This document shows, one piece after another, positions 32,982-41,639 of a stretch of DNA of 64,000 nt. The stretch's first letter is position 1. Every line of letters begins with the position of its first letter. The notes beneath the pieces were generated by a model that was not told where the DNA came from, did no database searches, and saw nothing but the letters and a program-made list of their open reading frames with translations. This DNA is from Pseudomonas reidholzensis. Its GTDB lineage: Bacteria; Pseudomonadota; Gammaproteobacteria; Pseudomonadales; Pseudomonadaceae. The position numbers were made by a program, and so were the translations under genes. The stretch spans positions 682,001 through 746,000 of the forward strand of contig NZ_UNOZ01000013.1 of the NCBI RefSeq assembly GCF_900536025.1, in the 5' to 3' direction.

Positions 32982-34241
32982 ATGAGCGCGCCCAGCGAAT
33001 TCCCCCTCAGCGAAGCACCCCAGTCAGCCCGCAAGGGCCTGCTGCCGATCGCGATGGTCCTGTTCAGCTTTACCTTCTTCACCGGCACCATGTTCGCCGG
33101 CGGCAAGCTGGGCATGGCGTTCAACTTCGTCGACATGCTGTGGATCGCCACTATCGGCAACTCGCTGCTGGCGCTGTACGCCGCGAGCCTGGCGTTCATT
33201 GCCTCGCGCAGCGGGCTCAACACGGTGCTGATGGGGCGCTTCTGCTTCGGTGAGGCGGGCAGCCGGCTGTCGGACTTTCTCCTGGGCTTCGCCGAGCTGG
33301 GCTGGTACGCCTGGGGCACGGCGACGGTGGCGATCGTGCTGGTGAAGATCCTCGGCCTGGCAGAGGGCTTCACCATCCCGTTGATGGTGCTGTTCGGCCT
33401 GGGCTTCAGCATCACCGCGATCATCGGCTTCAAGGGCCTGGACCTGCTGTCGCGGGTGTCGGTGCCGCTGATGTTCGCGCTGCTGGTGGTGTCGATGTAC
33501 ATCGCCACGCATGACGCCGGCGGCTTTGCCGGGCTGGCGGCGGTGGTGCCGCATGAGGCGATGACGTTTTCGGCGGCGGTGACCATGGTCTTCGGCACCT
33601 TTGCCAGCGGTGCCACCCAGGCCACCAACTGGACGCGCCTGTCGCGCAGCGGGCGGGTGGCGGTGACGGCCAGCGTGGTCAGCTTTCTGCTCGGCAACGG
33701 GCTGATGGTGGTGGCCGGGGCCTGGTGTGCGATGGTCTATCAACAGGCGGATATCGTCGAGGTGATGATTCTCCAGGGGCTGTCGTTCGCGGCGGTGGTG
33801 ATGCTCTGCCTGAACCTCTGGACCATCCAGGGGCCGACCATCTACAACGTCTCGGCGGCGGCCTGCCACCTGCTGCGCAGCGAGCGCCGGCGCACGGCGA
33901 CGCTGGTCGCGGCGGGGGTGGGCATCGTGCTGGCGATCGGTGGCATGTACGAGCTGCTGATCCCGTTCCTGGTGTTGCTGGGGTCGATCATTCCGCCGGT
34001 GGGCGGGGTGATCATGGCGGACTTCTGGTACCGCCATCGCGGCAAATACCCGGCGCTGGCCTCGGTGCGGCTGCCGCGCTACAACCTCAAAGGGCTGCTG
34101 GCCTATGCGGTCGGCGCGGTGCTGGCGTATGCCTCGCCCTGGGTCGCGCCGCTGGTGGGCATCGGCGCGTCGGCGCTGTGCTACATCCTCCTGCTTGAAC
34201 TGAGCGGGCGGCGTCGGGCGCTGGGTCAGGTCGAGACGTGA
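32982..34241 (+). CDS. codB: Cytosine permease
   Basis: This 419-residue NCS1-family permease has 12 membrane segments. The start KGLLPIAMVLFSFTFFTGTM and the centre FGTFASGATQATNWTRLSR are typical of CodB, which imports cytosine by sodium/proton symport in the inner membrane. GGAG precedes the ATG. Its last codons overlap the regulator start by 4 bp (GTGA), so the permease, the PucR-type regulator and codA form one operon. Confidence 0.9.
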   Translation: MSAPSEFPLSEAPQSARKGLLPIAMVLFSFTFFTGTMFAGGKLGMAFNFVDMLWIATIGNSLLALYAASLAFIASRSGLNTVLMGRFCFGEAGSRLSDFLLGFAELGWYAWGTATVAIVLVKILGLAEGFTIPLMVLFGLGFSITAIIGFKGLDLLSRVSVPLMFALLVVSMYIATHDAGGFAGLAAVVPHEAMTFSAAVTMVFGTFASGATQATNWTRLSRSGRVAVTASVVSFLLGNGLMVVAGAWCAMVYQQADIVEVMILQGLSFAAVVMLCLNLWTIQGPTIYNVSAAACHLLRSERRRTATLVAAGVGIVLAIGGMYELLIPFLVLLGSIIPPVGGVIMADFWYRHRGKYPALASVRLPRYNLKGLLAYAVGAVLAYASPWVAPLVGIGASALCYILLLELSGRRRALGQVET

Positions 34242-35452
34242 GCCTGGCGCTGGAAGAGATTCTGCACCTGCCGGGGCTGGAGGACATGGCCGTGCGTGCG
34301 GGCGGGCGCAACCTGCAGCGGCGGGTGCGCTGGCCGTACGTGGCGGAGAACGAGGGCATCGCCGAGTGGGTGATGGGCGGCGAGCTGGTGTTCGTCACCG
34401 GCATCAATCACCCGCGCGGCGAGGCCAACCTGCTCAGCCTGGTCGAGGATGGCGAGGCGGTGGGGATCGCCGGCTTGGTGATCCTCACCGGCGGCACCTT
34501 CATCCAGCAGATTCCGCCGGCGGTGATCGCCCGCGCCGAGCAGCTGGGCCTGCCGCTGATCGAGCAGCCGTATGCGCTGAAGATGGTCGTGGTCACTCAT
34601 CTGATCGGCACGGCGCTGGTGCAGATGGCCCAGGTGCGGCGCTCGCGCCACGACATTCTTGGCCAACTGCTGACCGGCGATTACCCGAGCCTGGCGATCG
34701 CCCGGCAGCGCGCCGCGCACTTGCAGCTGGCGCTGGATGAACCGCGGCGGCTGGTGGCGTTGCGGCTGTCGCTCGATGGTCTGTTCGAACACCACGATCC
34801 GGCCCAGGCCGAGCGGCTGTGGCAGGCCACCCAGCAGGCGCTGGAAGATCACCTCGAAGCCTGGTGCCGAGCCACCCCGGGCGCGGTCACGGCGCAGTTG
34901 CCGGGTGACCTGTTCGTGCTGTTGGTGCCGGAGGCGGCAGACCTGCGCGCAGTGCTGGCCGAGCTGCATCGGCAGTTGCTCGGCGTAGCGGGGGAGATGA
35001 GCCTGTCCATGGGCCTGTCGACCCTTGCCGAAGACTGCGCCCACTACCGCCAGGCGCTCAACGAGGCGCGCCAGGCGCTGGAGGTGGCGCAGCACCTGCG
35101 CCCGGCCAGCGGGCTCTGCGATTTCAGCGAGCTGGGCGTGCTGCGCCTGCTGCAAGGCATCAGCGACCGCTCGTTGATCGACACCTTCGTCAGCCAGACG
35201 GTGGGTGCGCTGATCGAGACCGGCCGCAAGCATCCGCACGCACTGCTGCACACCCTCGACGCCCTGCTCAGCGAAAACGGCAACGCGCTCAAGGCCGCGC
35301 AGCGCCTGGGCCTGCACCGCAACACCCTCAATCAACGGATGCAACGCATCGAACACCTCAGCGGGCAGTCCCTTGACGACCCGCTTTTTCGTATGAATGC
35401 TGCGGTCGCTATGCTGATATGGCGCATGACCGAAGCCCAAGGCAAGGAGTAG
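34238..35452 (+). CDS. PucR-family transcriptional regulator
   Basis: This 404-residue PucR-type regulator starts at a GTG overlapping the codB stop. The N-terminal PucR domain ([19 protein letters not shown], then [21 protein letters not shown]) should sense a nucleobase, followed by a GGDEF-like region and a C-terminal HTH_30 ([32 protein letters not shown]). It is embedded between codB and codA, so it likely activates this operon in response to cytosine or another pyrimidine. Confidence 0.88.
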   Translation: MSLALEEILHLPGLEDMAVRAGGRNLQRRVRWPYVAENEGIAEWVMGGELVFVTGINHPRGEANLLSLVEDGEAVGIAGLVILTGGTFIQQIPPAVIARAEQLGLPLIEQPYALKMVVVTHLIGTALVQMAQVRRSRHDILGQLLTGDYPSLAIARQRAAHLQLALDEPRRLVALRLSLDGLFEHHDPAQAERLWQATQQALEDHLEAWCRATPGAVTAQLPGDLFVLLVPEAADLRAVLAELHRQLLGVAGEMSLSMGLSTLAEDCAHYRQALNEARQALEVAQHLRPASGLCDFSELGVLRLLQGISDRSLIDTFVSQTVGALIETGRKHPHALLHTLDALLSENGNALKAAQRLGLHRNTLNQRMQRIEHLSGQSLDDPLFRMNAAVAMLIWRMTEAQGKE

Positions 35453-35456
35453 ACCC

Positions 35457-36698
35457 ATGAATATCATCAATGCACGCCTGCGTGGCAAGGCCGGCTTGTT
35501 CCGTATCGAGCTGAACGGCGACCGCATCGCCGCGATCCAGGCGCAGGCCGACGTCGCCGCGCCCGCGCACGCCGACGACATCGATGCCGAGCAGAACCTG
35601 GTGGTGCCGCCGTTCATCGAGCCGCACATCCACCTCGACGCCACGCTCACCGCCGGCGAGCCGAACTGGAACATGAGCGGCACGCTGTTCGAGGGCATCG
35701 AGCGCTGGGCCGAGCGCAAGGAGCTGAACACCCACGAAGACACCAAGACCCGCGCCACCAAGACCATCGGTATGCTGGTCGACCATGGCATCCAGCATGT
35801 GCGCACCCACGTCGATGTGACCGACCCCAAGCTGACCGCGCTCAAGGCGATGGTCGAGGTGCGCGAAGAGGTGCGCCATCTGATCGACCTGCAGATCGTC
35901 GCGTTTCCGCAGGAGGGCATCGAGTCGTACGCCAATGGCCGGGCGTTGATGACCGAGGCGGTGGCGATGGGCGCGGACGTGGTCGGCGGCATCCCGCATT
36001 TCGAGAACACCCGCGACCAGGGCGTGTCGTCGGTGAAGTTCCTGATGGACCTGGCCGAGCGCACGGGCTGCCTGGTGGATGTGCACTGTGACGAGACCGA
36101 TGACCCGCAGTCGCGCTTTCTCGAGGTGCTGGCCGAGGAGGCGCGGGTGCGTGGCATGGGCGCGCGGGTGACGGCCAGCCATACCACCGCGATGGGCTCG
36201 TATGACAATGCCTACTGCTCGAAGCTGTTCCGCTTGTTGAAGATGTCGGGGATCAACTTTGTCTCGTGCCCGACCGAGAGCATTCACTTGCAGGGGCGCT
36301 TCGACACCTATCCCAAGCGGCGTGGGCTGACCCGCGTGGCGGAGATCGACCGGGCCGGGATGAACGTGTGCTTTGGCCAGGATTCGATCGTCGACCCGTG
36401 GTATCCGTTGGGCAACGGCAACATCTTGCGGATTCTCGAGGCGGGGCTGCACATCTGCCACATGCTCGGGTACGAGGACCTGCAGCGCTCGCTGGACCTG
36501 ATTACCGACAACAGCGCGCGCACGCTGAACCTGGGTGAGCGGTATGGCATCGAGGTGGGGCGGCCGGCGAACTTGCTGGTACTGTCGGCGCCGGATGATT
36601 ACGAGATGGTGCGTAGCCAGGGGCATGCGTTGGTGTCGGTGCGTAATGGCAAGGTGCTGATGCGCCGCACCCCGGCGCAGATCGAGCGATTGGGCTGA
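35457..36698 (+). CDS. codA: Cytosine deaminase
   Basis: This 413-residue amidohydrolase converts cytosine to uracil and ammonia. Metal site: EPHIHLDA (H57, H59), then VHCDETDD and [15 protein letters not shown], and the late Asp in [12 protein letters not shown]. The length is that of E. coli CodA (about 427). It begins 4 bp after the regulator stop behind AAGGAG. Together with the permease it allows use of cytosine as a nitrogen source. Confidence 0.93.
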   Translation: MNIINARLRGKAGLFRIELNGDRIAAIQAQADVAAPAHADDIDAEQNLVVPPFIEPHIHLDATLTAGEPNWNMSGTLFEGIERWAERKELNTHEDTKTRATKTIGMLVDHGIQHVRTHVDVTDPKLTALKAMVEVREEVRHLIDLQIVAFPQEGIESYANGRALMTEAVAMGADVVGGIPHFENTRDQGVSSVKFLMDLAERTGCLVDVHCDETDDPQSRFLEVLAEEARVRGMGARVTASHTTAMGSYDNAYCSKLFRLLKMSGINFVSCPTESIHLQGRFDTYPKRRGLTRVAEIDRAGMNVCFGQDSIVDPWYPLGNGNILRILEAGLHICHMLGYEDLQRSLDLITDNSARTLNLGERYGIEVGRPANLLVLSAPDDYEMVRSQGHALVSVRNGKVLMRRTPAQIERLG

Positions 36699-36706
36699 GT
36701 GCTCCC

Positions 36707-36880
36707 CGCTCCCACAGGATTCGCTGTAGGGCACGAATTCTGCGGCTCCACGCAACCCTGTGGGAGCGGCGGTGCGCCGATGCGACTTGCCCCGCGAACA
36801 CCGGCACAGCCGGTGCCATACAGCCTCGTTGCTCAGGTCGGCCGCTTCGCGGGCAAGCCCGCTCCTACAGGGTTTGCGGC
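36707..36880. repeat. REP cluster after codA
   Basis: At least three REP-like units lie here: CTCCCACAGG/CCTGTGGGAGCGG inverted pairs (36710-36775) and the canonical inverted REP TCGCGGGCAAGCCCGCTCCT at 36847-36866. It may stabilise the 3' end of the operon mRNA. No gene in 36699-37059. Confidence 0.8.
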
Positions 36881-37059
36881 GGTACCCTGTCAGTGTCTTC
36901 TCTTCGCAAGGATTAACTGCAGCTGGCCATGCTGCTGGCATCAATACCGGTCTTGCTGGCCCGTTGAGTGCAATTCGCAATTGCCCCTCGGGCGGATCGG
37001 TGGCACGCTTTGCCGGCGATTTTGCATCGCCCATCCAGCGAAAAAAAGGAACCGCCAAG

Positions 37060-37779
37060 GTGAGTTGGGAAAAAGTCGGGAAGTCCCTCGTCGGCCTGCT
37101 GGTCGTCGGCGCCTGCGCTGCCGGGCTGTACACGGCGTTCAAGGAAGACCCGGCACTCGAGGCGCGGCTGACCTACGCCTACCTGACCTACCCGAGCCAG
37201 TTCAGCGAGCGCATCAGCAAGGCCAACGACCTGCTCAGGTACGAGCGCCTGCATGACCGCATGAGCGACATCAGCGACGGCCTGCTCAGCCATCAGCAGG
37301 TCGACAAACTGATCGACCTGGCCCAGGAGCCGTATGCGCAGCTGTTCGCCAAGCCCTTCGAAGCCGGCCTGGTCGACCACCGCACCGGCCTGCTGATCGA
37401 GCTCGAGAACACCCGCGACACGCCACTCAAGGACGTGCAGATCCGCCTGCCGGCCAAGGGCCTGGTGCAGATCCGCGACGATGCCGGCAACGACATCATT
37501 CCGCAGACGGCCACCAGCGTGGTCGATATCGCCACGCTCGGCGCGGGCGAGGACTGCAAGGTGTGGGTCTATTTCGACTCGGACTATTCGCAGGTTCGCC
37601 AGGGTGCGTTGAGCATTCGCCATGCCGATGGCGTCGCCCAGGTGCGGGCGTACCGCGAGTTCATCGGCTTCCCGGCGACGGTGGCCAAGTACAGCCAGGT
37701 GCTGGTGGCCGCGCTGGCGGCGTTGGTGTTGGCGGTGTTGGGGCTGGGTTATAGCAGCTTGCGTCGTCGTTCAACCTGA
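37060..37779 (+). CDS. Membrane-anchored protein of unknown function
   Basis: About 239 residues from the GTG at 37060, preceded by AAAGGA. A membrane segment (VGKSLVGLLVVGACAAGLYT) near the N-terminus and one at the C-terminus (VLVAALAALVLAVLGLGYSS) enclose a soluble region whose second half looks like an Ig/DUF11-type beta sandwich (GLLIELENTRDTPLKDVQIR, DCKVWVYFDSDYSQVRQGAL). It is probably periplasmic. The frame extends far upstream through a REP, which is not the start. Unknown function. Confidence 0.65.
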   Translation: MSWEKVGKSLVGLLVVGACAAGLYTAFKEDPALEARLTYAYLTYPSQFSERISKANDLLRYERLHDRMSDISDGLLSHQQVDKLIDLAQEPYAQLFAKPFEAGLVDHRTGLLIELENTRDTPLKDVQIRLPAKGLVQIRDDAGNDIIPQTATSVVDIATLGAGEDCKVWVYFDSDYSQVRQGALSIRHADGVAQVRAYREFIGFPATVAKYSQVLVAALAALVLAVLGLGYSSLRRRST

Positions 37780-37780
37780 C

Positions 37781-37896
37781 GCCATCGCGGGGCAAGTCGC
37801 ATCGGCGCACCGCCGCTCCACGACCCCGCTGCAAAGCCCGAATCTCGGGATCGACGCGGGCAATGTAGGAGCGGGCTTGCCCGCGATGGCGTCAAG
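37781..37896. repeat. REPIN-like pair
   Basis: A degenerate REP (CATCGCGGGGCAAGTCGCAT, 37782-37801) and a canonical REP in opposite orientation (TGTAGGAGCGGGCTTGCCCG, 37865-37884). Confidence 0.75.
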
Positions 37897-37917
37897 CCAG
37901 GCACACCCCGGGCCCTA

Positions 37918-38457
37918 TCAACCCTCGTCGTGCAGCGCCAGGCTCTGGCGTAACTGCTCGAGCATGGCATTGCGCAATACCTCGGGCGCGTGCACACGAA
38001 TCGCCCCCGCATGCGACAGCAGCCAGCCCATCAACGCACGGTTGTCGTCGACCGTGGCCTCCAGCGTTGCGCCGCCGTCGGCCTGAGGTTCCAAACGCAT
38101 GTCAGCCGACAATGGTTGTTCCGCCAGATGTAGCGCCAGCCCTTGATCAACCCAGGCGCTCAGCACAATCGGCGCCGCAGTGGCAAAGTCGCCCGGCTGC
38201 AGTTTCTGCGCCTCTCCCAAGCTCAGCCCCGGCTGCCAGTACCAGCCATAGGGCATGCCCTTGCTGTTGCACTGCAACGGAAACAGCGTCGCCAGCTCGT
38301 TGAGATCCCGCTCCACCGTGCGCTTGCTGGCCTTTTGGCCGGCTTCGGTCAATGCGAACTGCAACTGCGAGGTGCTCAGGCCGGGGTGGCGGTTGGGCAG
38401 CAGCTTGAGCAGCTGCCACTGACGGGCGATGGTTTGGCGGGTGGGGTTGCTGGGCAA
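37918..38457 (-). CDS. HTH regulator of WYL type with the WYL core missing
   Basis: This 179-residue protein combines the N-terminal winged HTH of WYL regulators (TIARQWQLLKLLPNRHPGLS, then KRTVERDLNELATLFP) with what looks like their C-terminal WCX piece (ALHLAEQPLSADMRLEPQAD, GATLEATVDDNRALMGWLLS). The central WYL domain of roughly 130 residues is absent, compared with the usual 320-330. It could be an internally deleted gene or a stable short form. WYL proteins often regulate DNA-damage or defence genes. Confidence 0.75.
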   Translation of the reverse strand: MPSNPTRQTIARQWQLLKLLPNRHPGLSTSQLQFALTEAGQKASKRTVERDLNELATLFPLQCNSKGMPYGWYWQPGLSLGEAQKLQPGDFATAAPIVLSAWVDQGLALHLAEQPLSADMRLEPQADGGATLEATVDDNRALMGWLLSHAGAIRVHAPEVLRNAMLEQLRQSLALHDEG

Positions 38458-38578
38458 AACGAGGATCCTTGGCGCTCAGCAGGATGCTGGTAACGCCGGT
38501 GATGGCAATTGGCTATTGCGCTAAGCATAACCCGGCCTGATGCAGGTTCCAAGGAGAGAGGGTTACAAGGGTTTACTC

Positions 38579-38596
38579 ATGACCGAAATAATGACC
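38579..38596 (+). promoter_or_regulatory. Direct repeat ATGACC, candidate operator
   Basis: ATGACC occurs at 38579-38584 and again at 38591-38596, 12 bp apart, 30-50 bp upstream of the antitoxin-like gene. Phd/YefM-type antitoxins bind such repeated boxes. Weak support. Confidence 0.3.
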
Positions 38597-38627
38597 AGAA
38601 TAGTGTTCTGAATTCAGGTCTGAGACC

Positions 38628-38879
38628 ATGCAAAAGATATTTGCCGACGTCACCGTGAGCGTATCCGAGCTGAAGAAGAATCCAACGGCTGTGATGGCCG
38701 GGGCACAAGGCATGCCGGTCGCCGTACTCAACCACAATCGCGTGATGGGCTACATGGTACCTGCCGACCTGTACGAGGCGATGATAGCGCGCCTGGATGA
38801 CCTCGATCTGGTCAAACTGGCCAGGTCGCGCGCGGATGAGCAGGGCATACCGGTTAGCCTGGATGATCTAGCCCGGTAG
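38628..38879 (+). CDS. Orphan StbD/Phd-YefM family antitoxin
   Basis: This 83-residue protein carries the Phd/YefM signature: VTVSVSELKKNPTAVMAGAQ then GMPVAVLNHNRVMGYMVPAD. This matches the StbD subgroup. The usual StbE/RelE toxin gene would start at or near its stop, but the following 300 bp read only as antisense of the RHS gene. The antitoxin is thus solitary here, or the toxin was lost when the RHS fragment arrived. It could neutralise a toxin elsewhere. Confidence 0.85.
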   Translation: MQKIFADVTVSVSELKKNPTAVMAGAQGMPVAVLNHNRVMGYMVPADLYEAMIARLDDLDLVKLARSRADEQGIPVSLDDLAR

Positions 38880-38918
38880 GTGAGCCACCCATTGCCCGCC
38901 TGCGCAGACCGTGAACCG

Positions 38919-39845
38919 CTAACGGCGAATCGAGGTGGCGGTTGCACTTTGAGGAAGGGCCTTGACGGCGGTACTCGTGAACGTGGAGTAGTCTGGGTGC
39001 TCGGGGGGGTGTGGATTTTTCTTGAAGTGTTTGAACACCATTGTGGGAGACGAGCTTGTTCTTCGGGCATGCTGAGTTTCGGCGGCAATGGAGACTGTTC
39101 CATCGTAGCCAATGGCGGGTTTACCCGTCAGGCGAGAGAAGTCCTGAATCAACGAACTCTGGGTTGCCGGGTTCGGCGTGGCTGAGAAGCATGTATAGAA
39201 ACGGGTCGTGTGTTTGCTTGGATCTACTCCACCAGCCTTCAAGTCAGCGATTATTGCGCCAGCGGCCTTGACGGTACCGTTGTACTCGCCGCTACCGGGT
39301 CGCCCGTGCATGATGATGCGCAGTTCTTTTTTTCCGCCAAAGAACCCCTTTTTGTAATAGGCATGAAGACCCGGCTGGATGATTTTGACCCTACCTATGT
39401 AGGCATGCCCACTCGGGTCCGAGCCGTTGACCGGGTCGCCTGAACCATAGGCATAGGCATTGAGGCCCCCCTCCCCGAAAGGGCTCCAACTGTCCGGCGA
39501 ATTGAAACGCATTTGTACGGGGTTGTAAGCACGGTAGCCGTTGCCCAAGAGGTAGTGTTCGGTAAATGAGTCGCAGTGTGCTCCCGTAAAGCCCAAGGGG
39601 ACGGCGGTGGTAGCTAGTGTATGTCCGTAAACGCTGTAGGTTTTTCGAACGTCGGTCTTGAGAAACCTGACCGCTATCAACGAGCCCGATGGGTCGCTCG
39701 CAACCACTCCACTCTCGGCCCGGTCATGCGCTTTGCGCAGCAGGGCCAATGCTTGCGCACCGTTGCTCAAGATCGAGAAGTACTCGCTGTCCTGGGTGAG
39801 CGTCGCCAGTTGCTGGCCTTGATAAAAATAGTCCATGGCGTTCAC
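38919..39845 (-). CDS. RHS-core protein with putative cysteine-peptidase toxin domain
   Basis: This short (308-residue) RHS repeat-associated core protein opens with RHS/YD-like sequence (MDYFYQGQQLATLTQDSEYF) and has the core block GYRAYNPVQMRFNSPDSWSP, FGEGGLNAYAYGSGDPVNGSDPSG. After this junction comes a variable domain of about 155 residues: LRIIMHGRPGSGEYNG (H180-G181) and RFYTCFSATPN (C219). A buried strand ending in H-G and a second ending in Cys is the pattern of caspase-like (clan CD, C80-type) peptidases. The start is a GTG preceded by AGGAAA. Such modules are polymorphic toxins. No immunity gene is clear next to it. Confidence 0.75.
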   Translation of the reverse strand: MNAMDYFYQGQQLATLTQDSEYFSILSNGAQALALLRKAHDRAESGVVASDPSGSLIAVRFLKTDVRKTYSVYGHTLATTAVPLGFTGAHCDSFTEHYLLGNGYRAYNPVQMRFNSPDSWSPFGEGGLNAYAYGSGDPVNGSDPSGHAYIGRVKIIQPGLHAYYKKGFFGGKKELRIIMHGRPGSGEYNGTVKAAGAIIADLKAGGVDPSKHTTRFYTCFSATPNPATQSSLIQDFSRLTGKPAIGYDGTVSIAAETQHARRTSSSPTMVFKHFKKNPHPPEHPDYSTFTSTAVKALPQSATATSIRR

Positions 39846-39987
39846 CCGCAGGTTTCCTGGCTCAGCAGTTGTGGGGGCATCATCAGACCGTAGTCGTCAT
39901 TGCACAACTGGTGGAAATGACAGTGTCTGGGGGCCGGGTACTGTGGATGCGTGGTGACAAATCCCGCCCACCTGCTGTATACCTGAG

Positions 39988-40088
39988 CGTCACCAAGGGG
40001 AGCCCCGGCAACGGGCTGAGAAACCGCTAGCGACTGCAGCGCGGTGACCCTTCGAACCTGATCCGGATCATGCCGGCGAAGGGATGGG
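39988..40088 (+). ncRNA. TPP riboswitch (thi-box)
   Basis: The stretch holds the conserved pieces of the thiamine pyrophosphate riboswitch: AAGGGGAGCCCCGGCAACGG then GCTGAGA, and later ACCCTTCGAACCTGATCCGG then ATCATGCCGGCGAAGGGA. These are the P2-P3 and P4-P5 core. It lies about 90 bp before the first tenA-like ATG, so TPP should switch off the two TenA genes. Confidence 0.93.
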
Positions 40089-40179
40089 ACTGCCGACCTG
40101 CCTTTCCGCCGGCCTCACTGCGAGGCCGCTCCATGCCACATTGCCACGGTCTCGCTGTCACTTTTCAGAGGACAGCACG

Positions 40180-40827
40180 ATGACCGAACGCTTCACCGAA
40201 ACCCTGCGCCGTCAGAGCGAGCCGACCTGGTCGGCCGCCGTTGGCCATCGCTTCGTCACCCAGCTGTGCGACGGTACCGTGGCCGACCCGGTGATGGTCC
40301 GCTACCTGGTCCAGGACCACCGTTTTCTCGACAGCTTCCTGACCCTGCTCGGCGCCGCGATCGCCACCGCCGACACCTTCGAGGCGCGCCTGCGCCTGGG
40401 GCGATTCGCCGGGATGATCTCGAGCGATGAAAACACCTACTTCCTGCGTGCCTTCGAGGCGCTCGACGTGAGCCCGGCGCAGCGCGACGAACCTGCCGAC
40501 ACCGAGCCCACCGCCGGCTTCAAGGCGATCATGCGCGAAGCGGCGGCCACGCGTTCCTATGCGGCGGCCCTGGCGGTGCTCAATGTCGCCGAAGGCCTGT
40601 ACCTGGACTGGGCGCTCAAGGCGCCGCAGCCGTTGCCCGAGCACTTCGTCTACGCCGAATGGATCACCTTGCACGACAACCCGTTCTTCCAGGACTTTGT
40701 CGCGTTTCTGCAGGCTGAACTGGACCGTGTCGGGCCGCAGGAAGCCGAACTGAGCCGCGATTTCTATCTGCGCACGGTGGACCTTGAGCTGGCTTTCTTC
40801 GATGCCGTGTATGAGGAGGAGGCGTGA
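40180..40827 (+). CDS. TenA-family protein lacking the catalytic cysteine (TenA_E-like)
   Basis: This protein has 215 residues from the ATG with GAGGA upstream. The TenA fold is clear: EPTWSAAVGHRFVTQLCDGT, VRYLVQDHRFLDSFLTLLG and the C-terminal EWITLHDNPFFQDFVAFLQA. Where classical TenA has its active Cys, the sequence reads AVLNVAEGLYLDWA with Glu in place of Cys, typical of the TenA_E branch whose enzymes act on aminomethyl- or deformylated pyrimidines in salvage. It is under the TPP riboswitch. Its last codons overlap the frame of the next gene. Confidence 0.82.
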   Translation: MTERFTETLRRQSEPTWSAAVGHRFVTQLCDGTVADPVMVRYLVQDHRFLDSFLTLLGAAIATADTFEARLRLGRFAGMISSDENTYFLRAFEALDVSPAQRDEPADTEPTAGFKAIMREAAATRSYAAALAVLNVAEGLYLDWALKAPQPLPEHFVYAEWITLHDNPFFQDFVAFLQAELDRVGPQEAELSRDFYLRTVDLELAFFDAVYEEEA

Positions 40828-40829
40828 GT

Positions 40830-41489
40830 ATGGATATCTTCGATCGGCTCAAAGCCGCCGCCGCGCCGCAATGGTCCAGCTATGTCGACCATGACTTCGT
40901 CCGCCAGATGGGCGAGGGCACGCTGAGCGAGGCGGCCTTCCGCACGTACCTGGTGCAGGACTACCTGTTCCTCATCCAGTTCGCCCGGGCCTGGGCGCTG
41001 GCGGCGTACAAGAGCCGCTTGCCGAGCGATATCCGCGCGGCCCAGGCGGGGTTGGCGGCGATCCTCGACGAGACCGAGCTGCACCTGCGCCTGTGCGCGC
41101 GCTGGGGGTTGTCGCAGGCGGATATCGAGGCGGCGCCGGAGCATCAGGCGACCGTGGCCTATACCCGCTATGTGCTCGACTGCGGCGCGGCGGGTGACCT
41201 GCTGGAGCTGCACGTGGCGCTGGCGCCGTGCGTGATTGGCTATGCCGAGATTGGTCGCAGGTTGTCGGAGAACATCGCTGACCTGGCCAGCCATCCTTAC
41301 CGCGAATGGATTGGTGAGTATGCCGGCGAGGGGTATCAAAGCGTGGCGGCGGCGGCGCGCAAACACCTGGATGAGCTGGCGGCGCGCAGCATGACCGAGC
41401 AGCGCTTCGTCGAGCTGGCGGGGATCTTTGGCCAGGCTTCAAAGCTCGAGGCGGACTTTTGGCAGATGGGCTTCGACGGGGCGGTTTGA
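40830..41489 (+). CDS. tenA: TenA thiaminase II / aminopyrimidine aminohydrolase
   Basis: About 219 residues from the ATG at 40830 behind GAGGAGG (a GTG at 40824 overlaps the first gene). It keeps the active Cys in LAPCVIGYAEIGRRL (C134), with the D-Y/Y-E cluster in FRTYLVQDYLF and the YREWIGEYAGEGYQ tail. TenA hydrolyses aminopyrimidine breakdown products so they can be reused in thiamine synthesis. It is paired with the Cys-less paralog, and both lie under the same riboswitch. Confidence 0.9.
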   Translation: MDIFDRLKAAAAPQWSSYVDHDFVRQMGEGTLSEAAFRTYLVQDYLFLIQFARAWALAAYKSRLPSDIRAAQAGLAAILDETELHLRLCARWGLSQADIEAAPEHQATVAYTRYVLDCGAAGDLLELHVALAPCVIGYAEIGRRLSENIADLASHPYREWIGEYAGEGYQSVAAAARKHLDELAARSMTEQRFVELAGIFGQASKLEADFWQMGFDGAV

Positions 41490-41498
41490 GCGTTGGAT

Positions 41499-41636
41499 CC
41501 TGGGGCCGCTTTGCGGCCCATCGCAGCGGTGCGGCGATCCGACGAGCCAGCTCCTACAACGGCCGCGTCGTCCTGGAGGTCGGTGCGATGCTTGTAGGAG
41601 CTGGCTTGCCGGCGATGGGCTGCAAAGCAGCCCCCC
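41499..41636. repeat. REPIN (inverted repeat pair)
   Basis: Two opposite REP-like halves: GGGGCCGCTTTGCGGCCCAT...GAGCCAGCTCCTACAA (41499-41559) and TTGTAGGAGCTGGCTTGCCG then GCGATGGGCTGC (41592-41623), a variant with AGCTGG instead of AGCGGG. Confidence 0.8.
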
Positions 41637-41639
41637 ATT

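Noticed and set aside
34226..36208. Very long minus-strand open frame opposite codA and the PucR-type gene
   Set aside because: GC-rich DNA often leaves antisense frames open; the composition is Arg/His/Ala-rich and it lies under two well-supported genes. The same was concluded for long antisense frames under the MHS, M20, TonB and permease genes.
36760..37059. Upstream extension of the 37060-37779 gene
   Set aside because: It reads through a REP cluster and lacks a ribosome site; the GTG with AAAGGA is the better start.
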